Shown here: positions 25,853 through 34,855 of the stretch, piece after piece
Layout: each line of letters opens with the position of its first letter
How positions within the stretch are numbered: position 1 is the stretch's first letter
Assembly: GCA_020054325.1 (NCBI GenBank)
Contig: JAGVLG010000059.1
Location: 1-37,787, forward strand
Direction: 5' to 3'
DNA from: Gammaproteobacteria bacterium
Lineage (GTDB): Bacteria; Pseudomonadota; Gammaproteobacteria; UBA6186; Azoamicaceae
DNA: 37,787 nt
The notes under the pieces: generated by a model
What the model saw: only the letters and a program-made list of their open reading frames with translations
Databases searched by the model: none
Told to the model about the DNA's origin: nothing
Program-made: the position numbers and the translations under genes

Positions 25853-26966
25853 ACTGTAACCCCATAGCAGCTAAAAGTGTTTTATTTATACTGTGTACAT
25901 TATATTTAGCTTCAGCGAGCACACGACTTCTTTGTCCCATCGTTATAGCTTTATTTGGATCTAATACAAATTGCTCCATGGCGTGAAATAAAGCTATTGG
26001 ATCCTGAGTTGCAACTAGATAACCATTATCACCATTGATAACAGTTTCCCGACAGCCAGGTGCATCAGTAGTAATAATTGCCCTCCCCATTGCCATAGCT
26101 TCTAACACCCCTTTCGGAGTACCTTCGCGATACGACGGTAACACAAAAATTGCCGCTTGTGCTAAAGCTGGACGCACATCATCTAGCGCCCCTAAATATG
26201 TAATTTCACCGCGATTAATATAGGGTTGAATATCCGCAATATTTAATGCTTGCTGCTTAGAATCAAACCACCCTACTAACAAGCATTTAACTTGTGGGTA
26301 TTTGGCATGCAACATTTGCGCCGCGTGTAAATATTCGAGGATGCCCTTATCTCGGATTAAGCGTGATATAAGCACAAAAGTAGGTATATTTTTTGGCATC
26401 TCTTGTACTTTGAAATGATCTAGATTTACTCCAGAACCATTAATCATCACAGTCTTCTCTGGATCATTAAAAATTTTCAATTTAGCAAAAACATTACGAT
26501 CATCCGGATTCTGAAAAAATACTTTGGTATTTAGGCTTAATGCTATTTTATACAGCATTGCCATTATTAAACGAATGGTTTGCGATTTAAAATCGTTATA
26601 GATAAAGTATGTTCCCAACCCAGTGATCATACTATAACATTTTTTGACACCAGCAAGACGGGCTGCGATAGTACCGAAAATAACCGGCTTACTCGTATAA
26701 GCAAATAATACATCTGGTTTTAACTGCTTAAAAAGTTGGTATAAAGTATAAAGCGTTTTTAAATCGAAGATTGGATTTAAGCCAGTGCGGGCTAACGACA
26801 CATTACAATATTGTACTCCGATTTTATGCATTTCAGCTATAATAGCGCTATTAGCATTTGGAGCACACGCAACAACTTCATTATTTTTTGCCATGCTCGC
26901 TAACATTTCGCGACGAAATTTTAGCAAAGAATCTGCGTGGCTGCCTAGTACAACTATTTTAACCAT
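25845..26966 (-). CDS. Family 4 glycosyltransferase
   Basis: 373 residues from MVKIVVLGSHADSLLKFRREM. The N-terminal Rossmann domain resembles PglA/WbnH-type enzymes, and the C-terminal domain has SYREGTPKGVLEAMAMGRAIITT, the EX7E-type nucleotide-sugar site of GT4 retaining transferases. It probably adds the second sugar to the lipid-linked acceptor. A start at 26978 is open, but the ATG at 26966 has GAGG six bases upstream and gives the family's usual N-terminus. It overlaps the end of the asparagine-synthase-like gene by eight bases. Confidence 0.9.
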   Translation of the reverse strand: MVKIVVLGSHADSLLKFRREMLASMAKNNEVVACAPNANSAIIAEMHKIGVQYCNVSLARTGLNPIFDLKTLYTLYQLFKQLKPDVLFAYTSKPVIFGTIAARLAGVKKCYSMITGLGTYFIYNDFKSQTIRLIMAMLYKIALSLNTKVFFQNPDDRNVFAKLKIFNDPEKTVMINGSGVNLDHFKVQEMPKNIPTFVLISRLIRDKGILEYLHAAQMLHAKYPQVKCLLVGWFDSKQQALNIADIQPYINRGEITYLGALDDVRPALAQAAIFVLPSYREGTPKGVLEAMAMGRAIITTDAPGCRETVINGDNGYLVATQDPIALFHAMEQFVLDPNKAITMGQRSRVLAEAKYNVHSINKTLLAAMGLQYA

Positions 26967-28905
26967 GCTGTGCCTCATACCAAGTCTGGAACATTAATAC
27001 ATCCCATAACTGATATTGCCAATTGCGAACCCCAGATAAGTGCTCTCGCCACTTTTTAGCGATTAAGTTGCTATCTAGCAAATTATGGCGACTTAAAGTT
27101 TTTGGATCGAGCAAATCATGCGCCCACTCTTTTAATGGTCCACGCAACCATTGATCGATTGGTACTCCAAATCCCATTTTTGGACGCTCAATTAACTCTG
27201 TTGGCACATAGCGTTGCAACAGTTGTCGTACAATCCATTTCGTTTGACCATTACGTAATTTCATATTTAATGGCAAACTCCAGGCAAACTCTACAATGCG
27301 ATGATCTAAAAATGGGATCCTGGTTTCTAAACTCACCGCCATTGCAGCACGATCAACTTTAACTAAAATATCATCTGGCAAATAACGCTTACTATCTATA
27401 TACATCATTGCGGGCACTAATGCCTGTGCCGCGTCGGTTGGTAATTGCGGCGTTGCAATATCAAAATTACGCGCTTGCAATACCAAAGCTTCATTATCAT
27501 ACCAATGAGAGATTAGACGATGATAAATTTGTTGTGGTGTTGCTGCGTCTAAAATACGCGCTAATTTATGCATTTTATCACCAGCATTATTCTGCCTTGC
27601 AAATCCTGGCAACATCGGCTGTAATAATTTGAAAGCACTGTCCCATAAATGTGGGGGTAGTGCAGTAATAGCTTTAGCAATTATGCTGCGTAGCGGCTGC
27701 GGTAATTTACCAATTTTATTCCAAATTGCTGGAACCCAAGTATAACGATTGTAACCAGCAAATAACTCATCGCCACCATCGCCAGATAAACTCACTGTTA
27801 CGTGTTGTCGAGTTAACTTCGAAACAATATATGTTGGAATTTGTGAGGCATCGGCAAAGGGCTCATCGTAAAAATTTGCCATATCAGGAATCGTGTTGCG
27901 AGTTTGCTCTGGGCTTAAATATAATTCCGTGTGTTGCGTACCAAGATGCTGCGCTATTGCTTTAGCAATTTCGGCTTCATTGTAATTTTGCTCTGCAAAG
28001 CCAATTGTAAAAGTTTTAACTGGTTTACTACTCTGCTCTTGCATTAAAGCAACTATTGTCGATGAATCAATACCCCCAGACAAAAATGCCCCTAATGGCA
28101 CATCAGAAACCATTTGCTGCTTAATAGTAGTTGCTAATTTAGTATGCAATGTATTTACTGCATCGCTATCTGATCCAACAAATGGCGTTTGTTGCGCAAT
28201 TATATCCTGCAGACTCCAATAAGCTTCTGCAGTTATGTTTTTATCACTATTAATGACTAACATATGGCCAGGTTCAATTTTTTTAATATCTTTATAAATT
28301 GTAAACGGCGCTGGAATACAATTGTAACGCATAAATAAATTCAGAGCTTGCGGATCTATTTCTGCTTGCCATGCGACATGCGCTTTCAAACTTTTTAATT
28401 CGGAGCCAAATAGTAAATAATTATTGCACCAACCATAATACAGTGGTTTTTCGCCCATACGATCCCGAATTAAATAAAGTAATTGTTGTTTACTATCCCA
28501 TAATGCAATTGCAAACATACCTACTAATTTTTTTAAGGTTGCAACAATACCCCAAGCACTAAACGCTGCTAGCATAATTTCAGTATCAGAATGCCCGCGC
28601 CAAATAGGTGCTGCACCCGTTGCCGCAAGCTCTTGGCGTAATTCATGGTGATTATAAATCTCGCCATTAAATATAATGCTATAACGCGCATCATGCGCCA
28701 ACATCGGTTGTTGGCCATGCTCAGTTAAATCGATAATCGCTAAACGCCGGTGCCCAAATGCAATGCCAGCATTTGCATCGACCCAATTAGCTGCGCCATC
28801 TGGGCCACGATGTAAAATTGCATCGCGCATTGGTGTTACCAATGCATCTAATTGCTGCTTGTCATGGCGCTTTAATACATCCCAAAATCCAGCAATGCCA
28901 CACAT
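26959..28905 (-). CDS. AsnB-type amidotransferase of the polysaccharide operon
   Basis: 648 residues from MCGIAGFW, where Cys2 is the glutaminase nucleophile. The open frame reaches back to 28965, but those codons precede the essential Cys and lie inside the epimerase gene. The N-terminal GATase_6 domain (HRGPDG, RLAIIDL, NGEIYNH) and the C-terminal synthetase domain with the PP-loop LSGGIDSS are intact. Free asparagine synthesis is one possibility. In a surface-glycan operon next to a uronate dehydrogenase, amidation of a uronic acid to a uronamide, as proposed for WbpS-type enzymes, is more attractive. GGGAG precedes the start, and TAATG couples it to the epimerase stop. Confidence 0.88.
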   Translation of the reverse strand: MCGIAGFWDVLKRHDKQQLDALVTPMRDAILHRGPDGAANWVDANAGIAFGHRRLAIIDLTEHGQQPMLAHDARYSIIFNGEIYNHHELRQELAATGAAPIWRGHSDTEIMLAAFSAWGIVATLKKLVGMFAIALWDSKQQLLYLIRDRMGEKPLYYGWCNNYLLFGSELKSLKAHVAWQAEIDPQALNLFMRYNCIPAPFTIYKDIKKIEPGHMLVINSDKNITAEAYWSLQDIIAQQTPFVGSDSDAVNTLHTKLATTIKQQMVSDVPLGAFLSGGIDSSTIVALMQEQSSKPVKTFTIGFAEQNYNEAEIAKAIAQHLGTQHTELYLSPEQTRNTIPDMANFYDEPFADASQIPTYIVSKLTRQHVTVSLSGDGGDELFAGYNRYTWVPAIWNKIGKLPQPLRSIIAKAITALPPHLWDSAFKLLQPMLPGFARQNNAGDKMHKLARILDAATPQQIYHRLISHWYDNEALVLQARNFDIATPQLPTDAAQALVPAMMYIDSKRYLPDDILVKVDRAAMAVSLETRIPFLDHRIVEFAWSLPLNMKLRNGQTKWIVRQLLQRYVPTELIERPKMGFGVPIDQWLRGPLKEWAHDLLDPKTLSRHNLLDSNLIAKKWREHLSGVRNWQYQLWDVLMFQTWYEAQHG

Positions 28906-29954
28906 TACAAGCTCCCTACAGTCTGAGGCTGCAAACAAGCCGCACCATAGTAGTCCATATACCAATCTAAGAATGCTTTAACGCCATTTTGTACCGAGGT
29001 AGTAGGCTGGTAATTAAAATCCCGCGCCAAATTATTTATATCCGCAAAGGTTCCAGGTACATCCCCTGGCTGTAGGGGTAATAAATTTTTTTGCGCAGTT
29101 TTGCCAAGATACTTTTCAATCAATTCAATGTATGTTGCTAATTCAACAGGATCACTATTGCCAATATTGTAGACCCGCCATGGTGCATTACTAGTTGCTG
29201 GATCTGGCTGTTGCGTATCAAAATTATGGCTTGCTGTTGCTGGCTTTGCCGCTACTGCTAAAATCCCAGCTACAATATCATCAATATAGGTAAAATCACG
29301 TTTATGCTTGCCATAATTAAAAACATCAATCGGTTTATCTTCTAAAATAGCCTTGGTAAATTTAAATAATGCCATGTCCGGACGCCCCCATGGCCCATAA
29401 ACAGTAAAAAATCTTAAACCCGTTGTTGGCAAACCATATAAACTGCTATAACTATGCGCCATAATTTCATTAGCGCGTTTTGTGGCACCGTAAAAAGAAA
29501 TTGGATGATTCACTGCAATGTTTTCAGAAAACGGCAATGTTGCATTTAGACCATAGACAGAGCTCGAAGATGCGTACACTAAATGCGGTACTTGGTTATG
29601 CCGACAACACTCTAAAATATTTACAAACCCAACAATATTGCTTTGAACATAAGCATGAGGATTTTCAATACTATAACGCACCCCAGCTTGAGCAGCCAAG
29701 TGGATAACGCAATCAAAATTATTTCGTTTAAAAATATTCTCTAATGCTGGCAAGTCGCTAATATCAACTTTGTGGAATTCAAAATTTTGCTTATTTTTAT
29801 GTTTTTGTAAGTTTGATAAACGTGACTCTTTTAATGCAACATCGTAATAATTGTTTAGATTATCAAGGCCGACGACCTGCACATTTTGTTGCAATAATTT
29901 TTCCGCCACATGGTAACCAATAAAACCGGCAGCACCAGTTACTAATATTTTCAT
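28905..29954 (-). CDS. UDP-uronate 4-epimerase-like NAD-dependent epimerase
   Basis: 349 residues, extended SDR family. NAD-binding GAAGFIG at residues 7-13, then [20 protein letters not shown], which is characteristic of UDP-glucuronate 4-epimerases rather than WbpP/TviC. The catalytic triad part is YASSSSVYG and [11 protein letters not shown] with the Tyr/Lys pair near residue 155. It would interconvert C4 epimers of the uronic acid made by the dehydrogenase encoded just upstream. Coupled on both sides: ATGA overlap with the dehydrogenase gene and TAATG with the AsnB-type gene. The precise substrate is inferred. Confidence 0.9.
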   Translation of the reverse strand: MKILVTGAAGFIGYHVAEKLLQQNVQVVGLDNLNNYYDVALKESRLSNLQKHKNKQNFEFHKVDISDLPALENIFKRNNFDCVIHLAAQAGVRYSIENPHAYVQSNIVGFVNILECCRHNQVPHLVYASSSSVYGLNATLPFSENIAVNHPISFYGATKRANEIMAHSYSSLYGLPTTGLRFFTVYGPWGRPDMALFKFTKAILEDKPIDVFNYGKHKRDFTYIDDIVAGILAVAAKPATASHNFDTQQPDPATSNAPWRVYNIGNSDPVELATYIELIEKYLGKTAQKNLLPLQPGDVPGTFADINNLARDFNYQPTTSVQNGVKAFLDWYMDYYGAACLQPQTVGSL

Positions 29955-31231
29955 AAGCGTCCGTCTGTAGCTGCACGTGGCAGCATGTGTTTTACATCGT
30001 ATAATACATGAATCTCTTTACCAAAGCGTCGCAAATCAGTCGCATGCATTTCTTTAAATTCAGCATGTGGAACTGCTAATACAATCGCATCGTACGCATT
30101 CTCTGGCAAATTTGTTAATAGACTTAAGTTGTATTCGTGTTGCACTTTTTTAGGATCGGCAATTGGATCGAACACTTCAACCACAGCGCCATAATCTTGT
30201 AATTCACGTACCATATCTATCACCCGCGAATTGCGTACATCAGGGCAATTTTCTTTGAAAGTGATCCCCAGTATTAAAACCCGCGCGTCTGCAACATGGA
30301 TTTTGCGCTGCAACATAATTTTAACAATCTGCGATACTACATATTTACCCATGTTATCGTTAATGCGTCGCCCCGCTAAAATTACTTCAGGATGGTAACC
30401 AATCGCCTCGGCTTTATGGGTAAGATAATATGGATCAACACCGATACAATGACCACCTACTAAGCCGGGGCTAAAGCGCATGAAATTCCATTTAGTTGCT
30501 GCCGCATTTAAAATCTCTTCAGTATCAAGCTTTAATTTATTGAAAATAATTGCTAATTCATTAATGAGGGCTATATTCAAATCGCGTTGCGTATTTTCTA
30601 TTACCTTAGCCGCTTCGGCCACTGCAATCGAACTTACTTTGTGCGTGCCAGCAGTTATAATTTGTTTATACAATTGATCGACAAATTCTGCGATCTGTGG
30701 CGTCGAACCAGCAGTAATTTTAATTATATCCTTAAGACGTTTATTTTTATCACCAGGATTTATACGCTCTGGGCTATAACCTACAAAAAAATCTTGGTTA
30801 AATTTTAAACCAGAACCAGAAGCTAGAATTGGCACACATACTTCTTCAATAGCACCTGGATATACCGTAGATTCATAAATTACTAGGTCATTAGCTTTTA
30901 AATACTTGCTAATAGTTTGGCTCGCACTAATAAGCGGCTGGAAATCTGGATTGCGGTTAGCATCTATTGGAGTCGGAACGGTAACAATAAAGACATTACA
31001 TGCTTTTAAATCTTCTGAATCGCTCGACATAGTTAGCATGCTCGCTTGTTCTAGCTCTGCAGCACTATAATCATTATTGGCGTCAAAATGATGCTGCAAC
31101 TCTTTAATTCGCTGTTGGTTAGTATCATATCCAAGGGTCGCAAATTTAGATCCGAATGCCGCGGCTAAAGGCAGACCAACATAGCCTAAGCCAACAATAG
31201 CTAACCGAATTGCAGAAATATCAAATTGCAT
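29951..31231 (-). CDS. Nucleotide-sugar 6-dehydrogenase (TviB/WbpO-like)
   Basis: 426 residues of the UDP-glucose/GDP-mannose dehydrogenase family. The N-terminal NAD site is [13 protein letters not shown], followed by TVPTPID and YESTVYPG. The catalytic Cys is in [19 protein letters not shown] near residue 260, in the form typical of TviB/WbpO enzymes that oxidise UDP-N-acetylhexosamines. [17 protein letters not shown] marks the C-terminal domain. It makes a UDP-uronic acid by two-step oxidation of C6. It is the first gene of the seven-gene operon. AGGA lies about seven bases before the start, and an extended -10 promoter lies about 50 bases upstream. Confidence 0.92.
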   Translation of the reverse strand: MQFDISAIRLAIVGLGYVGLPLAAAFGSKFATLGYDTNQQRIKELQHHFDANNDYSAAELEQASMLTMSSDSEDLKACNVFIVTVPTPIDANRNPDFQPLISASQTISKYLKANDLVIYESTVYPGAIEEVCVPILASGSGLKFNQDFFVGYSPERINPGDKNKRLKDIIKITAGSTPQIAEFVDQLYKQIITAGTHKVSSIAVAEAAKVIENTQRDLNIALINELAIIFNKLKLDTEEILNAAATKWNFMRFSPGLVGGHCIGVDPYYLTHKAEAIGYHPEVILAGRRINDNMGKYVVSQIVKIMLQRKIHVADARVLILGITFKENCPDVRNSRVIDMVRELQDYGAVVEVFDPIADPKKVQHEYNLSLLTNLPENAYDAIVLAVPHAEFKEMHATDLRRFGKEIHVLYDVKHMLPRAATDGRL

Positions 31232-31280
31232 ACATTTTCCTATGCTAGTTAAGATAATTAGATTTCAACTTAGATTAATA

Positions 31281-31311
31281 AGTATACCACCATAGCACCC
31301 TAAATCCACAA
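31281..31311 (-). promoter_or_regulatory. Candidate promoter of the polysaccharide operon
   Basis: On the minus strand TTGTGG (31306-31311), a 19-base spacer and TATACT (31281-31286) with an upstream TGG give an extended -10 promoter. It overlaps the stop region of the preceding gene and lies 50 bases before the first operon gene. The long spacer makes it moderate evidence only. Confidence 0.4.
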
Positions 31312-34300
31312 TACTGGCTGCATAGTTGTTAGCTGCAAACGCAATTTAGCAAGGATATACTCAACTCTTTTATAAAAAATACCAGTTTGATACTTATCCA
31401 GCGCTAGCTCGATAATGTCAAAATCGAACAATTCTTGCAGCGCTGTAGCAAAATCTGTACGACTAAGATTATCCTCCGGAATTTGTTGTAATATAGCAGC
31501 CACCTTAGTTTGCGGCGATTTATAACAAGCTATGTCACAATTTAATATCTGTCCATATATCAACAAGATCGCGCTATAAGCATCAATTTTGCTGATGCTA
31601 TCATTAAAAGCTCTCGATGCTTGCAGCTCAGTAACGATTTTTATACGCTTCTCAAAAACCTTACCTTGTAAATCAAGCATAAGTTGCAATTTAAGCAGCT
31701 CGATATTATGGATATGCACTTGCATGAATTTATTTTCATCCAATAAACCGCCAGTTTTTTGCATGAAAGCCAAATTTTGTCGCAAGCGGATTTGTATGTC
31801 TAAGACATTTACTGGCTGCGCTTTATACCACCACTCCTGGTATACACTAGCTAAACGTTGATATTCGATTAATTTGTGAGTCTCGGTAACCCCATGTCCT
31901 TGTACTTGGTTTTGGCGACCATTTAAACTAATCCACAGGTATCTGTAAAGGCGCAAACCATATTTAAATTTACGTTGATAATATTCATCGAAGCGTCTTT
32001 GCGCATTACCTAAATCATAAGCGAACCAAGCAGTTGCTAACAAGGTTTTATGATCAGCTTTAGTCTTAAAAAATAAATCGAGGCGATATAAGACATCGCG
32101 CCCCTGATCTGGCAGTTGGCCACCAGCATATGCGATCCTGGTGCTATGGAAATCATTAACTGCATCTACGGTATAAGTAATTAGAATCGAGCCAAGTCCT
32201 AAATGTTGCGCCAATAAACACTCAGCTGGGACAACACTGCTAAAATGTGCCTTCCAAATCTCTGTCACATTTATGGTTACAGGATCAAATGCTTCTAATT
32301 GCTCAGCGCTATTAGCGTATGCCAACATACCCCCAAAATCAAAAGCATTATGGAATTCTTGTGTTATTGTGGCAATACCTGCTAAGTAATTAACTCTAGC
32401 AACAATAGCATGTTTATTATATTCTTGTTTTGCAATATTATAAAACTCACTCAACTTTGTTTGCAACGCGTACAATAAACTTTCATTAGCAGCTAACATT
32501 TCTACAAAACCTAATACTTGCTCACCGATTGCTATAATGTCCTGCAAAAGCTTGGGTTCCTTATCTTGATCACGCAGTAGTTCGGCATATTGTTGCAATA
32601 AATACACATATATATTTGCAGACATTAACCAAGATGGTAAATGGGGTAACTCCTCAGGTAATTCTTGTTGCAACTCCAAGTTTATGTACCTATTAATCAT
32701 ACCCAACAATCCATCATAGGAGTTAATTTTGCGTAAAATCATTGCCACATAATTGCTAAGATCTGCTGAATTCTCTAACAATGCTATCAGATCTCTGCCA
32801 TTTGCTTTACGATGCCTAGCTTTATATAACAACCACATACTTAGTTTATACTTATTTTTATGCAAATTTTGCGCATCAACCTGTTGATAATTATGTAAAT
32901 ATTCGATTTCTTGGATTGGATCTTGAATATATTCTAAATATAAATCACTAAATTCCTTGCTTACACTAAGCCGCATTTCATCAATTTTATGTTCAATATT
33001 TTGGAGACGTTGCGTTGTAGCAACATTGGCGTAGCGAACAAAACACTCCAACTGCGAAAACCCTTGCTCTAAAGCAGTAAGATACTCTTGGTGTTGTGCT
33101 TGCAGTAAATTAAATACAACCTGAAACTGGCGACGCATATCATAATGCAGGTTAATCACTTGTTGTAAGAGTTGTTGCAATAACTGTTGTTCATTAATTG
33201 TTTCTGGACCATTTGGCTTAGCGTTATTACCCAAAACTAGCTTACCAAGCGCGGCACACACTGCAAGCGGTATCGCAACTGATTGTCCTCCAGGAATAGC
33301 CATAATTCCTGAGTACATTTTTACCCCTTCTAATATACAACCACCAATTTTTATCAGGGTACTATTTTTACTTACTACGCCAACACCAGTTACCAACAAT
33401 CCTAACGATTCACTAAAGGAGGCAAAGTTTAAACTCTGAGTTTTTAATTCGTAATAAGTTTGACGCATACAAACCAAGCACATACCAGCAATGCCAATAT
33501 TTTCTAACGGCTTACATTCCACCTCTTGACCAATTTTAGTAACCAGGCTGCAAGCAGCGGCGTAGCGTTGATTTTGATGCGTTGCTTCTAGTAAGGCGAG
33601 TTCTCTGGATTCGAGTAATTGTAGCTCTTTACTTCGATATAATATATTTGCTAATTCTTTTTCTGTAATACCACGTTTTAGAGCAGATTGCGATAGTTTG
33701 TGTAACGTTATAGTTCCTACAGAAACTCCAGCACTTGCCAAAATATTCTGCACAGTAGCAATCTCAGCAACACCTGGTAATAGCGCTTGCGATAAATTAT
33801 AAATATCATCTAATATGCTAGCAATTTTGATTAACTGCGTTTTCTGTAATTCATTACTAACTGCTCTTAGAGCATGTAAACCATGTTCTATTATTTGCTG
33901 TTTGCTATTATTCGAGTTTTCAAATGCGACCAAGAGCGGCGTTACCGCTTCAAAAATTTTACCGAAACGCTTCAGATCCTTAACATTACAAACAATTCCT
34001 ACATGATAAATTACTGCACCTGCCGCTTGTAATTGCATTTGACCTTGCACTTGCTCTCTAGCACTTTTTATAGAACGCAAGATGCGTTCTTCATAAGCGC
34101 TCATTGTCGTACTAGCATTAGCTTGAATTTTTTGCTCAAAATGTGAGAGTAATTGCTGTACTAGCTCGATACGTCTTACAGTATGCTGGCGTATATCGCA
34201 AATTTGCAATAAGCTCGGAACCCTTTGTTGCATAACCTTAGCTATTGCCGCAATCTGCGGATCCCCTGAATGCTGCGCTAGGGCATGGCCAATACATTCA

Positions 34301-34494
34301 GCTAAAACCGCCGCATCAGAATCCTGCTGCAAATCTGTGATGATCTTTGTTAAAACACTACGTTTACCACGCCCAAATTCAGCATTTATGGTTTGCTCTA
34401 AAATTGAATTTGGCGCGATAGCAATCCCAAAATCTTGAAACACTTTTTTTATTTCATTAACCCTGGTTGCAACTGGCATATGTTGAGGTACCAT
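31300..34494 (-). CDS. Large protein of unknown function, 1064 residues
   Basis: Not recognised. Mostly helical and rich in Leu, Gln and Ala. Residues 1-330 look like a helical solenoid without clear repeats. Residues 335-425 hold three hydrophobic stretches (GIAGMCLVCM, SLGLLVTGVGVVSK, VAIPLAVCAALGKLVLG) that could insert in a membrane. Residues 430-520 are coiled-coil-like (QQLLQQLLQQVINLHYDMRR). The remaining 540 residues are helical with aromatic-rich patches. A hydrophobic hairpin followed by coiled coil recalls helical pore-forming toxins and some effectors, but this is only a shape argument. Only a weak GGGA site precedes the start. It is divergent from the LRR-kinase gene and co-directional with the polysaccharide operon. 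Confidence 0.75.
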   Translation of the reverse strand: MVPQHMPVATRVNEIKKVFQDFGIAIAPNSILEQTINAEFGRGKRSVLTKIITDLQQDSDAAVLAECIGHALAQHSGDPQIAAIAKVMQQRVPSLLQICDIRQHTVRRIELVQQLLSHFEQKIQANASTTMSAYEERILRSIKSAREQVQGQMQLQAAGAVIYHVGIVCNVKDLKRFGKIFEAVTPLLVAFENSNNSKQQIIEHGLHALRAVSNELQKTQLIKIASILDDIYNLSQALLPGVAEIATVQNILASAGVSVGTITLHKLSQSALKRGITEKELANILYRSKELQLLESRELALLEATHQNQRYAAACSLVTKIGQEVECKPLENIGIAGMCLVCMRQTYYELKTQSLNFASFSESLGLLVTGVGVVSKNSTLIKIGGCILEGVKMYSGIMAIPGGQSVAIPLAVCAALGKLVLGNNAKPNGPETINEQQLLQQLLQQVINLHYDMRRQFQVVFNLLQAQHQEYLTALEQGFSQLECFVRYANVATTQRLQNIEHKIDEMRLSVSKEFSDLYLEYIQDPIQEIEYLHNYQQVDAQNLHKNKYKLSMWLLYKARHRKANGRDLIALLENSADLSNYVAMILRKINSYDGLLGMINRYINLELQQELPEELPHLPSWLMSANIYVYLLQQYAELLRDQDKEPKLLQDIIAIGEQVLGFVEMLAANESLLYALQTKLSEFYNIAKQEYNKHAIVARVNYLAGIATITQEFHNAFDFGGMLAYANSAEQLEAFDPVTINVTEIWKAHFSSVVPAECLLAQHLGLGSILITYTVDAVNDFHSTRIAYAGGQLPDQGRDVLYRLDLFFKTKADHKTLLATAWFAYDLGNAQRRFDEYYQRKFKYGLRLYRYLWISLNGRQNQVQGHGVTETHKLIEYQRLASVYQEWWYKAQPVNVLDIQIRLRQNLAFMQKTGGLLDENKFMQVHIHNIELLKLQLMLDLQGKVFEKRIKIVTELQASRAFNDSISKIDAYSAILLIYGQILNCDIACYKSPQTKVAAILQQIPEDNLSRTDFATALQELFDFDIIELALDKYQTGIFYKRVEYILAKLRLQLTTMQPVLWI

Positions 34495-34855
34495 ACCACT
34501 AATCCCTGCTAAAAGTCATAATAGAAAACAATAAATTATTGCACCTATGATAGGTATTGGGATTTTCGTTATATTTTATGCTATGCCATTAACAATTTAG
34601 ACTCGCGGGCGTGGAGTATTATTTAGTTTATATACATGAAGGATTCGTTTTACTTCTTCTCAATCCAGGAAACGCTTATCTATTTTTATTTGCTTTAAAG
34701 CATCATTCAATGTAAGCACCAAAACCCCCCACCACCTCTTAGGTTTGATTTAAACCTTCGCTTAAAGTTCGCAAAATACTGTATATACAGCCAGCATATA
34801 TAATTTTGAGACAAATTAAGGTATTTTAATAGGCATAATTTGAGGACATAGCATA
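34495..34855. other. 361-bp divergent intergenic region
   Basis: AT-rich region between two divergent large genes. It holds a possible gene remnant (34597-34710), a small hairpin AGGTTT/AAACCT (34741-34757), a 12-base palindrome CTGTATATACAG (34779-34790) that could be an operator, and a GAGG ribosome site before the gene at 34856. No convincing promoter with both boxes could be set for either gene. Confidence 0.5.
34597..34710 (-). pseudogene. Possible short gene remnant with an internal stop
   Basis: On the minus strand a frame from TTG at 34710 reads LNDALKQIKIDKRFLD, meets a TGA at 34660-34662, then continues EEVKRILHVYKLNNTPRPRV to a TAA at 34597. The two halves look like one amphipathic, charged small protein with a single nonsense change (TGG to TGA would restore it). 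No homologue is recognised, so chance cannot be excluded. Confidence 0.25.

Noticed and set aside
28906-28965. Longer start of the AsnB-type gene
   Set aside because: The nucleophile must be Cys2 after Met removal, which fixes the start at 28905.
28905-31231. Vi-antigen pair TviB/TviC
   Set aside because: The dehydrogenase fits TviB/WbpO, but the epimerase has the DNLNNYYD signature of UDP-glucuronate 4-epimerases, so the pair is not called TviB/TviC.
34779-34790. LexA-like box CTGTATATACAG
   Set aside because: LexA of gammaproteobacteria needs CTGT-N8-ACAG; here only four bases separate the half sites. It may be an operator for another regulator.
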